Of a DNA stretch of 20,103 nt, positions 1 through 6,137 are shown piece after piece. A model generated the notes under the pieces. That model was given only the letters and a program-made list of their open reading frames with translations. It made no database searches and was not told the origin of the DNA. The DNA is from JARIHD01 sp035629475 (GTDB lineage: Bacteria > Patescibacteriota > Saccharimonadia > Saccharimonadales > UBA4665). Each line of letters opens with the position of its first letter. Within the stretch, counting starts at the first letter, position 1. The stretch is from positions 1-20,103 of the forward strand of contig DASPHS010000055.1 in NCBI GenBank assembly GCA_035629475.1. Reading direction: 5' to 3'. Made by a program: the position numbers and the translations under genes.

Positions 1-23
1 AGAATAAATGCTCGTATATAAAC

Positions 24-72
24 CAAAACGCCAACAATAAAGTTGACGTAATGTACAAAATCTGGCTGGGGC
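24..72. repeat. Repeat copy A: left flank of cassette 1 with truncated tRNA-Gln 3' end
   Basis: Positions 30-47 (GCCAACAATAAAGTTGAC) are identical to 996-1013. In both places the motif is followed about 16-20 nt later by a piece of the tRNA-Gln 3' end, here only the first ten bases (63-72). A further CCAAACTTTT at 85-94 also occurs at 1181-1190 and 3630-3639, each time 16-30 nt after a TGGG. The copy lies just past the stop codon of the MBL-fold hydrolase, so that gene is bracketed by direct repeats. I read this as an old attachment or duplication junction; the mechanism is inferred. Confidence 0.6.
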
Positions 73-92
73 CGTGGACATGTTCCAAACTT

Positions 93-932
93 TTACGAGT
101 ATTCGAGCGTCAGTCCGGAGCCCACCTCTTGAAGGTCTGCAACCTTTGACAGCGCCACCTTTGATCGAAGATCTGTGCAGTGGCAAGGGTGAAGGGCAGC
201 TGGTGAGTTCTCGGCAAAGTACTGAACGGTACCTTCCAAGACTTCATTGGCGGGATTCTGTAAATGAAATCCGCAAACTACATCCGCAATACGATTTTCC
301 CGACAGACACTTTTGGCGTATTCAATCGTGTTACAAATACCACGGTGTGAGCATGGATTGCTTACGACCAGTCCGTCTTTTGATTTATAGGCAATCGCTA
401 TTTCGTCTTCCATGTAGTCATCTATATCTTGGCCGTCGACACGCACTTTACTGAATGGTGTCTTAAGCTCAAAGCCATTGGATTTTGGAATATTAGGAAG
501 ACATACTAAATTGTCAGTGATCCAAAGTGGCTCTTCAATTCGCTGGATAGTGAAATACTGAGATAACCGTTCCTCGCTAATGAGCGAGCCACTCCCACCG
601 CGCCAGGTACGAGGTCTGAAGTTAAATGTCTTTGGATGAACGATCAGCGTCGGCTTACTGACTTCGCATCCTTCGATTGAAGCCTCGGAATACATACGAA
701 GTAGTACATCAAGTCCCCACATGTGGTCAAGATGACCATGCGAGATCACCAGATAATCAATATTAAGAAGATCAATTTGCAACTTTTGAGCATTCTTGAT
801 GAAGGCATCGGAATAGCCTACGTCATATAGGATGCGTTTGCCATCAGCTTCAATAAAATACGAGACTGCTGGCTCTCCAATGAAATAGCGATCGATCAGA
901 GTGTTGTTATCTACAAGGACTGTAAATTTCAT
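93..932 (-). CDS. MBL-fold metallo-hydrolase (COG1237-like)
   Basis: 279-residue metallo-beta-lactamase-fold hydrolase, probably cytoplasmic, with no signal peptide. The zinc signature HGHLDH is at residues 65-70, followed by SHRG near 195-198 (H196), GFHL (H223) and a C-terminal HPCHCT segment (H251). This is the layout of the COG1237 branch that includes proteins annotated as dihydropterin ribofuranosylaminobenzene phosphate synthases; the substrate cannot be told from sequence. The frame stays open upstream to 1079, but the ATG at 932 is preferred. A TATTAT box (939-944, minus strand) ends 6 nt before it, the upstream extension is low-complexity and runs into repeat B, and homology-like sequence starts at this Met. 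The gene sits alone between repeat copies A and B, as if carried as a one-gene cassette. Confidence 0.85.
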   Translation of the reverse strand: MKFTVLVDNNTLIDRYFIGEPAVSYFIEADGKRILYDVGYSDAFIKNAQKLQIDLLNIDYLVISHGHLDHMWGLDVLLRMYSEASIEGCEVSKPTLIVHPKTFNFRPRTWRGGSGSLISEERLSQYFTIQRIEEPLWITDNLVCLPNIPKSNGFELKTPFSKVRVDGQDIDDYMEDEIAIAYKSKDGLVVSNPCSHRGICNTIEYAKSVCRENRIADVVCGFHLQNPANEVLEGTVQYFAENSPAALHPCHCTDLRSKVALSKVADLQEVGSGLTLEYS

Positions 933-987
933 AGCTTCATAATAACAGAGTAGGATATTGCAATGAGCGAAGATAAGGATCCTCGAA

Positions 988-1165
988 ACAAAAATGCCAA
1001 CAATAAAGTTGACATTTCGTATAATTTCTGGATGGGGCGGAGGGATTCGACCTTCCGGCTTCGGGCGGTCCGAGCCCACTGGGCTCGATCGTTCTTATCC
1101 CTCCTCGCCCGGCAAATAAAAACGCCCATCCGTCACTGACGAATGAGCATCTTTACTTGGCTGGG
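988..1165. repeat. Repeat copy B: tRNA-Gln 3'-end block plus copied tRNA terminator
   Basis: Positions 1029-1050 match the last 22 nt of the tRNA-Gln gene (3878-3899) with one mismatch (1032). The following block to 1165 is the same as 3717-3885 apart from a 37-nt segment present only in copy C. It includes a copy of the tRNA terminator hairpin (1124-1148) and ends in another eight bases of tRNA 3' end (1158-1165). The block therefore duplicates everything between two tRNA-Gln 3' ends. To its left, 996-1013 repeats 30-47. Seen directly; integration or recombination at the tRNA is the inferred cause. Confidence 0.8.
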
Positions 1166-1260
1166 ACTAAGGTACGTAGTCCAAACTTTTGATGGTATAA
1201 CTAGTGGAAACCTAGTACGAGAGATTGATGAAATTCAAGACTTGCTGAAGGATGAATAGT
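1144..1260 (+). other. Short plus-strand ORF remnant ending in protein-like sequence
   Basis: An ATG at 1144, inside repeat B, opens a 38-codon frame ending TAG at 1258-1260. The first dozen codons are repeat sequence, but the tail (GNLVREIDEIQDLLKDE) reads like a genuine acidic helical C-terminus. It is followed by an imperfect hairpin (GAAGGAT / ATCCTTC, 1247-1270) that could terminate transcription. I think this is the 3' end of a gene whose 5' part was lost at the junction, possibly an antitoxin-sized protein. No family was recognised, and it may be chance. Confidence 0.25.
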
Positions 1261-1276
1261 CTGATCCTTCAAAGAA

Positions 1277-1572
1277 TCATCTTAGGTTTGGGATACTACG
1301 ATTGAGTGTACTCCATATAGTTTTACCCTGTTGCATATCGGCCAGTTCGAGTTCTTCGGCCAATCGAATTATTTGGTGTACGGGATCATCTTCTTCAAGC
1401 TGTCTAACGTATTTTGTTGATAGTAGCCGCTGCAGTTCATATGTAACATGCTCGTCATATCGGGCACGTCCCGACGGTAGTCCATAAGATATTGCAGATA
1501 GCATATGAGCATGTTTCTTGTGCCGCTATCACTGGACCCATTTAACTGCTGATGAACGACATCAGACTCCAT
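1277..1572 (-). pseudogene. Small frameshifted gene, translationally coupled to the upstream esterase
   Basis: An excellent Shine-Dalgarno (AAAAGGAGG, overlapping the last codons of the esterase) lies 6 nt before the ATG at 1572, and the esterase stop is only 3 nt upstream, so expression in one operon is expected. The opening frame gives about 20 plausible residues. After about 1505-1525 the convincing sequence moves to another frame (1504-1277), reading EEDDPVHQIIRLAEELELADMQ and ending in TGA. Either the gene carries a one-base frameshift, as mutation or sequencing error, or two overlapping small ORFs exist, the second starting at ATG 1504 without a clear Shine-Dalgarno. Joined, the product would be about 97 residues. 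No family was recognised. Confidence 0.45.
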
Positions 1573-1575
1573 ACA

Positions 1576-2505
1576 TTACCTCCTTTTGATCCATTCTATA
1601 ATATCCTGCTTCGCGGCGGCTGCCATTTTGGTAGGGCCTGCCGTGAAGCCATGCTTAGCTTCGGGATACACCCGCAAATCTACCTCATTCCCAGCCGCTG
1701 AAAGCCTGGCCGCCATGGCAAAAGTATCCTCCATTAGAATGTCTGACGTGCCAACGATCATTAAGGTCGGCGGCAGGTCGTGTAGATTACCATAAAGTGG
1801 TGATATGCCAGGCTGTGTTTTATCTTCCTGGCCGCCGGCATACATTTGAATGAAATACTCGTCTGCATACAAGCGACTGCCTGGAGTTTGACCGCTCAAG
1901 TCATAGGCGCCAAATTGCAGAACCGTTCCAGCGAATCGGGTTGCAAGATTGCTGTCTTTTAGGCGAAGCAGCGTAGCCATTGCTAATGTTGCGCCCGCTG
2001 AAGCGCCACCAATAATGAGACGCGATGTCTTAAATAACGGCTCTGCCTCTGTAGTTAGCCAGTGCGCTACAGTAACACAGTCATCAGGAGCGGCAGGGTA
2101 GGGATTCTCAGGCGCTAGCCGATAGGCAAGACTTATTACCGTTACACCTAAAGCATCTGCAAAACGCGCATTTTGTTCATCGTTTCTTGCAGACTCATCA
2201 AGGTAAAAGCCGCCACCGGGTATATTCAGGAAAACTCCCTGTGACTTGCCGCTCTTTGGCTTAACCATTCTTATGGGAACGCTTCTTCCATTTGCTTCAG
2301 CGCTACCTTCCACTACTTTACGATCTGTAAGTGTGCCAGATGGCCTCCTTGCATCACGTGCTGCCTTCAGGCCAATTGGTGTGGTTAAATTAGGCTGTCT
2401 CTTGGCACCAGAAGTAGTGAGTTTTCGAGCTTCATTAAGCTCTCTGCTCTCGTTGGCCAAGGACAGTAGTCCAGATTCTATAAGTTGCCCTAACCCTATT
2501 TGCAT
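1576..2505 (-). CDS. Alpha/beta hydrolase, hormone-sensitive-lipase (HSL) type esterase
   Basis: 309-residue carboxylesterase of the HSL group (alpha/beta hydrolase fold-3). The family segment YRLAPENPYPAAPDD is at about 128-142, the nucleophile elbow GASAG at 167-171 (Ser169), the acid in TSDILMED (Asp255) and the base in KHGF (His285), so the triad is intact. The oxyanion motif, normally HGGG, reads PGGG (96-99), a notable change. Members hydrolyse short acyl esters; the substrate here is unknown. No signal peptide is seen. TATAGT/GATAGT boxes lie 3-8 nt before the ATG with no Shine-Dalgarno, suggesting a leaderless mRNA. It overlaps translationally with the small gene downstream and sits between repeat blocks B and C. 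Confidence 0.88.
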   Translation of the reverse strand: MQIGLGQLIESGLLSLANESRELNEARKLTTSGAKRQPNLTTPIGLKAARDARRPSGTLTDRKVVEGSAEANGRSVPIRMVKPKSGKSQGVFLNIPGGGFYLDESARNDEQNARFADALGVTVISLAYRLAPENPYPAAPDDCVTVAHWLTTEAEPLFKTSRLIIGGASAGATLAMATLLRLKDSNLATRFAGTVLQFGAYDLSGQTPGSRLYADEYFIQMYAGGQEDKTQPGISPLYGNLHDLPPTLMIVGTSDILMEDTFAMAARLSAAGNEVDLRVYPEAKHGFTAGPTKMAAAAKQDIIEWIKRR

Positions 2506-2554
2506 ATCACTATACTATCAGCCGCTTCAGGCAATGGCACGAGTACTAAATACA

Positions 2555-2598
2555 TCAAGAAAAATGACACATACTTGCGCATGTGTCATTTTTCTTGA
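2555..2598. terminator. Perfect 18-bp hairpin, probable bidirectional terminator
   Basis: Perfect inverted repeat 2555-2572 / 2581-2598 with an 8-nt loop. The outer arms are A-rich on one side and T-rich on the other, so both strands give a stem followed by U-rich sequence. It stands between the two hydrolase genes, both on the minus strand. It would end the dehalogenase-like transcript about 107 nt after its stop and isolate the esterase unit. Confidence 0.75.
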
Positions 2599-2607
2599 CT
2601 GGGGATA

Positions 2608-2712
2608 ATGTTCTGGAATATAACCTTTGTGCCACTTTCCGACGAAGAATTCAAAGGAGTAAGGACGCTACTTGATCATAACGAGACCGGTAACAGTACG
2701 TTATTTATCTGA
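2608..2712 (+). other. Possible small ORF or gene remnant (34 aa)
   Basis: An ATG at 2608 opens 34 codons ending in TGA at 2710-2712, overlapping the 3' end of the convergent hydrolase gene by a few bases. The peptide (FVPLSDEEFKGVRTLLDH and onward) looks more protein-like than random, but there is no Shine-Dalgarno and the terminator hairpin ends just upstream. It may be a fragment of an older cassette gene. Low confidence. Confidence 0.2.
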
Positions 2713-3574
2713 CTTGTAAGATGAATTGTTTTATTTCTTCTGAAAGCTCAGCTGAAGCCTCCTCTGCTATATGGTGTCCGCATTCAACGCCTTTTCCTGT
2801 CGCCTGTGGGGCTGCCCAATGATGCCAGACTTGGAGGATGTCATCATATAAATCGGGCAAGTCGTCTTGCAGCGCCCACAGCACTCGTACCGGGCATTTA
2901 ATCGTGCGACCAGCGTGCATATCCATCTCGTCGTGTAGCCGATCGATTCCAAGTCCCGCGCGGTAATCTTCCAGCATGGCATGGATAGTATCTGGGTTGT
3001 GTATAGCCTGCAGGAAGTCCGCATAGTTCTCCTCACCCATGCTAGCGGGATTCACTTTGTACCAAGCATCCGGATTAGCATTGATGACCCGCTCAGGGAT
3101 TTCGGGCTGAGCAAAGAAAAACCAATGCCACCACCGCGTGGCGAAGTTAATGCGGGCACGCTGGATTATTTCACCGAGCGGTACACTATCAAGTGTCATA
3201 AGATGTGTTACCGCATCCGGATGATCAAGCGCTAATCGTATGGCAACCAGGGAACCCCGATCATGGCCGACGACACCGAAATGCTCATGTCCCAGTTTGT
3301 GCATAAGCGCTATACAATCGGCTGCCATCGCACGCTTGGAATAGGGCGCGTGATCACTGGTCGACCGGGGCTTCGAAGACATTCCATACCCTCGTAGATC
3401 GGGGGCCACTATCGAGAAGAATGATTGCAATTGCCTTGCGACTTTTAACCACGTCGTATGAGTCCGTGGGTGCCCATGGAGTAAGAGCAGGGGTGGCCCT
3501 GATCCGCCATGCATTACCCTGAGGGTAACGTTTGTATGTAGCTCTATATTCTCTACTTTAAAATCGCTACTCAT
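2705..3574 (-). CDS. Alpha/beta hydrolase, haloacetate-dehalogenase-like
   Basis: 289-residue cytoplasmic alpha/beta hydrolase closest in pattern to fluoroacetate/haloacetate dehalogenases. HGHPRTHTTW is at 33-42, PDLRGYG at 58-64, the nucleophile motif GHDRG at 103-107 (Asp105), the second acid in TLDS (Asp129), the halide-site-like pair His150-Trp151 in WWHWFFFAQP, EDYRAG at 202-207 and the base His267 in CGHH. Known enzymes attack the carbon-halogen bond through Asp. One of their two carboxylate-binding arginines is retained (Arg106), but the second position is Leu109, so a different substrate, including an epoxide, is possible. An extended -10 (TGG then TATAAT, 3582-3590) ends 7 nt before the ATG with no Shine-Dalgarno, implying a leaderless message. 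Confidence 0.85.
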   Translation of the reverse strand: MSSDFKVENIELHTNVTLRVMHGGSGPPLLLLHGHPRTHTTWLKVARQLQSFFSIVAPDLRGYGMSSKPRSTSDHAPYSKRAMAADCIALMHKLGHEHFGVVGHDRGSLVAIRLALDHPDAVTHLMTLDSVPLGEIIQRARINFATRWWHWFFFAQPEIPERVINANPDAWYKVNPASMGEENYADFLQAIHNPDTIHAMLEDYRAGLGIDRLHDEMDMHAGRTIKCPVRVLWALQDDLPDLYDDILQVWHHWAAPQATGKGVECGHHIAEEASAELSEEIKQFILQVR

Positions 3575-3602
3575 TGCATCTATTATACCAAGGCATTCAT
3601 CA

Positions 3603-3640
3603 TGGGAAGGCGAAAGGACTCGAACAAAACCAAACTTTTT
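3603..3640. repeat. Second tRNA-3'-end-like remnant with CCAAACTTTT motif
   Basis: On the minus strand 3603-3625 reads like a T-loop and 3' acceptor arm ending in CCA (TTCGAGT, then CCTTT, then CGCCTTC and CCA), but the rest of a tRNA is absent and the 5' T-stem strand does not pair. It differs from tRNA-Gln. It is followed by CCAAACTTTT (3630-3639), which also occurs at 85-94 and 1181-1190 after the tRNA-Gln remnants. It may be the footprint of an element that used another tRNA; weakly supported. Confidence 0.3.
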
Positions 3641-3711
3641 CGAGGCAAAATATAGCTAAAACGTAAAGAACACGCCACTATGTGACGTCCTCTTATCTGT
3701 TAATAATTTCT

Positions 3712-3885
3712 TGGCTGGGGCGGAGGGATTCGACCTTCCGGCAAAAGAAATATACTTTTGCTAACGGAACCCTTTGGGCTTCGGGCGGTCCGAGCCCACT
3801 GGGCTCGATCGTTCTTATCCCTCCTCGCCCGGCAAATAAAAACGCCCATCCGTCACTGACGAATGAGCATCTTTACTTGGCTGGG
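3712..3885. repeat. Repeat copy C: tRNA-Gln 3'-end duplicate with structured block
   Basis: 3712-3733 is identical over 22 nt to the last 22 nt of tRNA-Gln including its CCA (3878-3899), so the 152 bases between form a small unit bounded by tRNA-Gln 3' ends. The block also occurs at 1034-1165. Minus-strand folding shows nested perfect stems: GGGC plus GGAGGGAT with ATCCCTCC plus GCCC, CGAGCCC with GGGCTCG, and TTCCG with CGGAA enclosing GCAAAAG with CTTTTGC. The last hairpin falls in the 37 nt missing from copy B. It does not fold as a canonical tRNA and has no tmRNA tag frame. Possible roles are an attachment site or a mini-element. Confidence 0.75.
3834..3868 (-). terminator. Intrinsic terminator of tRNA-Gln
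   Basis: On the minus strand, 9 nt after the tRNA CCA, an 11-bp hairpin with a 3-nt loop (3858-3868 / 3844-3854, two G-U pairs) is followed by GTTTTTATTT. This is a textbook Rho-independent terminator. Its duplicate lies at 1114-1148 in repeat B. Confidence 0.85.
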
Positions 3886-3952
3886 GCGGAGGGATTCGAA
3901 CCCCCGAATGCTGGAACCAGAACCCAGTGCCTTACCACTTGGCGACGCCCCA
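3878..3952 (-). tRNA. tRNA-Gln (anticodon CUG), CCA encoded
   Basis: The minus-strand sequence folds into a complete cloverleaf. The acceptor pairs TGGGGCG with CGCCCCA, the D-stem pairs GCC with GGC, the anticodon stem pairs CTGGG with TCCAG around loop TTCTGGT (anticodon CTG, reads CAG), and the T-arm has loop TTCGAAT. The U1-A72 pair and G73 discriminator fit bacterial tRNA-Gln identity elements. CCA is encoded (3878-3880). A TGC-TACAAT extended -10 (3964-3972, minus) sits about 12 nt upstream of the 5' end, and a terminator follows directly. Its 3' end is the recurring core of the repeats at 3712, 1029 and 63, which marks it as an integration hotspot. Confidence 0.95.
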
Positions 3953-3989
3953 ATATAGAGGTCATTGTAGCAAATTATTGCAGCTATTT

Positions 3990-4844
3990 CTAGCCCTTCT
4001 GGGCATGAGCCACAACAGCGTGCGCCAGGTCGCGCAAACGGCTCATGGGTTTGTCTAGGTACGGCGCACCGTAATGCTGTTCGGCTAGTATATCCGGGTC
4101 GTCATACATCAGGGGTGATAGGCGGCTGAAGTGCAGCCCAGTTATATCACTGGCAGGGCTGACTAAGCTGTGACCATCAGGCAAGACCAGCTTATGGCAC
4201 AGCTCGTACTCGACTTTGTCGCTGTTCTGAACGGGCCGGGGTACCAGTTTGCGCTCAAGGAGTGCGGCATCATGCTTGGTGCTTATTTGTACGATTGCTC
4301 CTGGCCCGTACACCAGCTCTTGCACGTCTGCGGCATCGTGGGTCGCTGCTGCATTGCCACGCACTGGTTCCAGCAATACGCCGGTGGCATGTGCTCCACG
4401 GCCTTTGCGCATGGCGACAGGTAAGCCGTCACTGTTGGTGAACACCTGGACCAGGGGTGGCTTGGCTGGGATTTCTTCTTGGGATAGGAGGGTATTGAAC
4501 CATGATTCCTCGATACCGTCACAAATAGAGAACTCATTGCGCGACGGAGTGAGGCAGGTGTAGGCACTGGGCGATGTATCGGGTATGCCAAAGGTGGTGT
4601 TCAGCAGGGCACCCAGCATGCGGTAGGGACCGCCATCGGGAAGTGCGGCAACATCCAGTGGGCTTTGCAGCCGGTTGTGCAGTTTGCCGGCGAGTGCGTA
4701 GTTGTCGTGATGAGCCTGTATTAAGGCATGGAGTGGCGGGTCAACAGGGGCCGTAGGCGCTGTTAAGTACGCCCGATCAAGTGCATCAAGCCGTACTCCT
4801 TGCTCCTGGGCGGCCTCCAGGAATACCTGACTCGCTCTGAACAT
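3990..4844 (-). CDS. Hypothetical protein, 284 aa
   Basis: Family not recognised. The product is 284 residues, soluble, with no signal peptide or membrane segment. It is rich in Ala, Pro, His and Leu, with a helical N-terminal third (to about 60) and a mixed C-terminal part. An extended -10 (TGT-TATAAT, minus, 4851-4859) ends 6 nt before the ATG and no Shine-Dalgarno is present, so a leaderless mRNA is likely. The stop is TAG. It is the last of three same-strand genes of unknown function (down from 6085), separated by 50-70 nt and each with its own promoter-like box, so they are neighbours rather than a clear operon. It lies 38 nt from the tRNA-Gln gene, just outside the repeat zone. Confidence 0.75.
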   Translation of the reverse strand: MFRASQVFLEAAQEQGVRLDALDRAYLTAPTAPVDPPLHALIQAHHDNYALAGKLHNRLQSPLDVAALPDGGPYRMLGALLNTTFGIPDTSPSAYTCLTPSRNEFSICDGIEESWFNTLLSQEEIPAKPPLVQVFTNSDGLPVAMRKGRGAHATGVLLEPVRGNAAATHDAADVQELVYGPGAIVQISTKHDAALLERKLVPRPVQNSDKVEYELCHKLVLPDGHSLVSPASDITGLHFSRLSPLMYDDPDILAEQHYGAPYLDKPMSRLRDLAHAVVAHAQKG

Positions 4845-4900
4845 GAATATATTATAACATAAGTACTATGAATAATCAATACATGCAGCTGGTGCTGTTG

Positions 4901-5461
4901 CTAGCTATAACGGGGATGATTGTGCAGCCGGGTAGGGGCTTGATGGGTAATAATGCTTGCCTGAAAAATATCTTCTTCCTGAATGATTATGAGGCCATCG
5001 GTTGGGTTGGCGTAAGTCATGAATGCATTACTGCCATAGAGCGGATAGCCGCTCATGAGCGGGCGGCCCCATCGGTCTAACAGCGTGTACGGCTGTCCGT
5101 CTTGCATCTTACCCAGGGGTTGTGGATCCATTCGCAGGGAGGGTGATTGCCACCGGCCGTCATGTTCTAGCTGGCCCACCAGGTGATGGGAGTCATTAAT
5201 CTCTGATTGGTCACTTACATGACGATCAAATAAGGTCAGCAGGCGGCTCATCTGTGCCGGGCCTAGCTTCAGGTAATATTCTTCGGCACCCCATAGGTCA
5301 AATGTGCCAAGCTGTATATCAGCACCCTGGAGCAGCATGCGGCCTACGATGCTGGCGGGTACTTCAGCAGTCACATTCGGTAATTCAGGAACGTCGGAAG
5401 GCGATTCCAATTGCAGCATTTCCACCTTGTCAGTAAACAGAAGTAGCTTCTCGCGGCCCAT
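4901..5461 (-). CDS. Hypothetical protein, 186 aa
   Basis: Family not recognised. Soluble, no signal peptide, with an acidic middle and a His/Tyr-rich C-terminus. An in-frame TTG lies two codons upstream (5467), but ATG 5461 is chosen because an extended -10 (TGA-TATAGT, minus, 5468-5476) ends exactly 6 nt before it, the spacing seen at many genes here, and there is no Shine-Dalgarno. Stop TAG. It lies between two other unknown genes on the same strand (56 nt from the next, 66 nt from the previous). No motif suggests catalysis. Confidence 0.72.
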   Translation of the reverse strand: MGREKLLLFTDKVEMLQLESPSDVPELPNVTAEVPASIVGRMLLQGADIQLGTFDLWGAEEYYLKLGPAQMSRLLTLFDRHVSDQSEINDSHHLVGQLEHDGRWQSPSLRMDPQPLGKMQDGQPYTLLDRWGRPLMSGYPLYGSNAFMTYANPTDGLIIIQEEDIFQASIITHQAPTRLHNHPRYS

Positions 5462-5527
5462 AAGCAAACTATATCATAATCAGCGCCAAATACTATTTTA
5501 TGACAACGCTGGTAGCGCTATGTAACC

Positions 5528-6085
5528 CTACCGCCGCCGCAGATTGTTGCTCCAGGCGTTCAACAGCTCTGCGGCAAATTCTGGATGTGGTGCGATGCCA
5601 TCATCGAGTCTGTTGCCAAAGCTAAACAGTGCTTCGAGGGTCTCGCTGTTTGTGGTTGCAGTGATTGCTGTATCACCTACGGCGTTTATGGCAATAGTAC
5701 GCGTCAGCTTGTCCGGATAGGCCCGCTGTGCTTGTGATTTGGAGTATTCATGTATAGCCACACCCCCTAACAGGTCATACAGATATGGCTCATGGCGGTA
5801 TTCTTCCTGGAGGTTTTGTAGTATGTTGCTCGCGGCCTGCTGGTCTGTGCTGGGCAGGTCATACTGCAGCTTGCTTAGCGTCTGTTGGGTCCTTCTTCTA
5901 GCTTGCTGCGCGAGTAGTACTGCTATTGTGGGCAGCCGGTCCTCGATTTCATCACTGGACTTGCTGATGTCATATCCAGCGCCTATGCTTGCGGCCACCA
6001 ATGTACGATCGGCAATATATAATTTGGCAAATGCAGCAGGGCCCTCGGGACTCGCTATATCAACACCGTGCAGTCTATACTTCAT
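5528..6085 (-). CDS. Hypothetical protein, 185 aa, predominantly helical
   Basis: Family not recognised. The central region (about 45-110) is strongly helical and charged (QQARRRTQQTLSKLQ, then QNLQEEYRHEPYLYDLL) and could form a coiled coil. The C-terminus ends in a basic NNLRRR. No membrane segment is predicted. An extended -10 (TGC-TATAAA, minus, 6095-6103) lies 9 nt before the ATG, giving a leaderless or very short leader. Stop TAG. First of the three unknown minus-strand genes and 52 nt downstream of the nhaA stop. Confidence 0.72.
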   Translation of the reverse strand: MKYRLHGVDIASPEGPAAFAKLYIADRTLVAASIGAGYDISKSSDEIEDRLPTIAVLLAQQARRRTQQTLSKLQYDLPSTDQQAASNILQNLQEEYRHEPYLYDLLGGVAIHEYSKSQAQRAYPDKLTRTIAINAVGDTAITATTNSETLEALFSFGNRLDDGIAPHPEFAAELLNAWSNNLRRR

Positions 6086-6137
6086 CAGCTCTGTTTTATA
6101 GCAGTTGAGTTAGGACGTCAAGGCATCTGCCCGATTA

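Noticed and set aside
74..454. 126-codon plus-strand ORF opposite the MBL hydrolase
   Set aside because: Antisense shadow of a gene with clear catalytic motifs.
3712..3885. tmRNA or a second complete tRNA in the structured block
   Set aside because: T-stem has mismatches, there is no standard D or anticodon arm, no tag-peptide frame, and the intact tRNA-Gln begins too close.
3682..3993. Plus-strand ORF of 103 codons across repeat C and tRNA-Gln
   Set aside because: It is the reverse strand of the tRNA gene and its terminator; such spurious tRNA-antisense peptides are common annotation errors.
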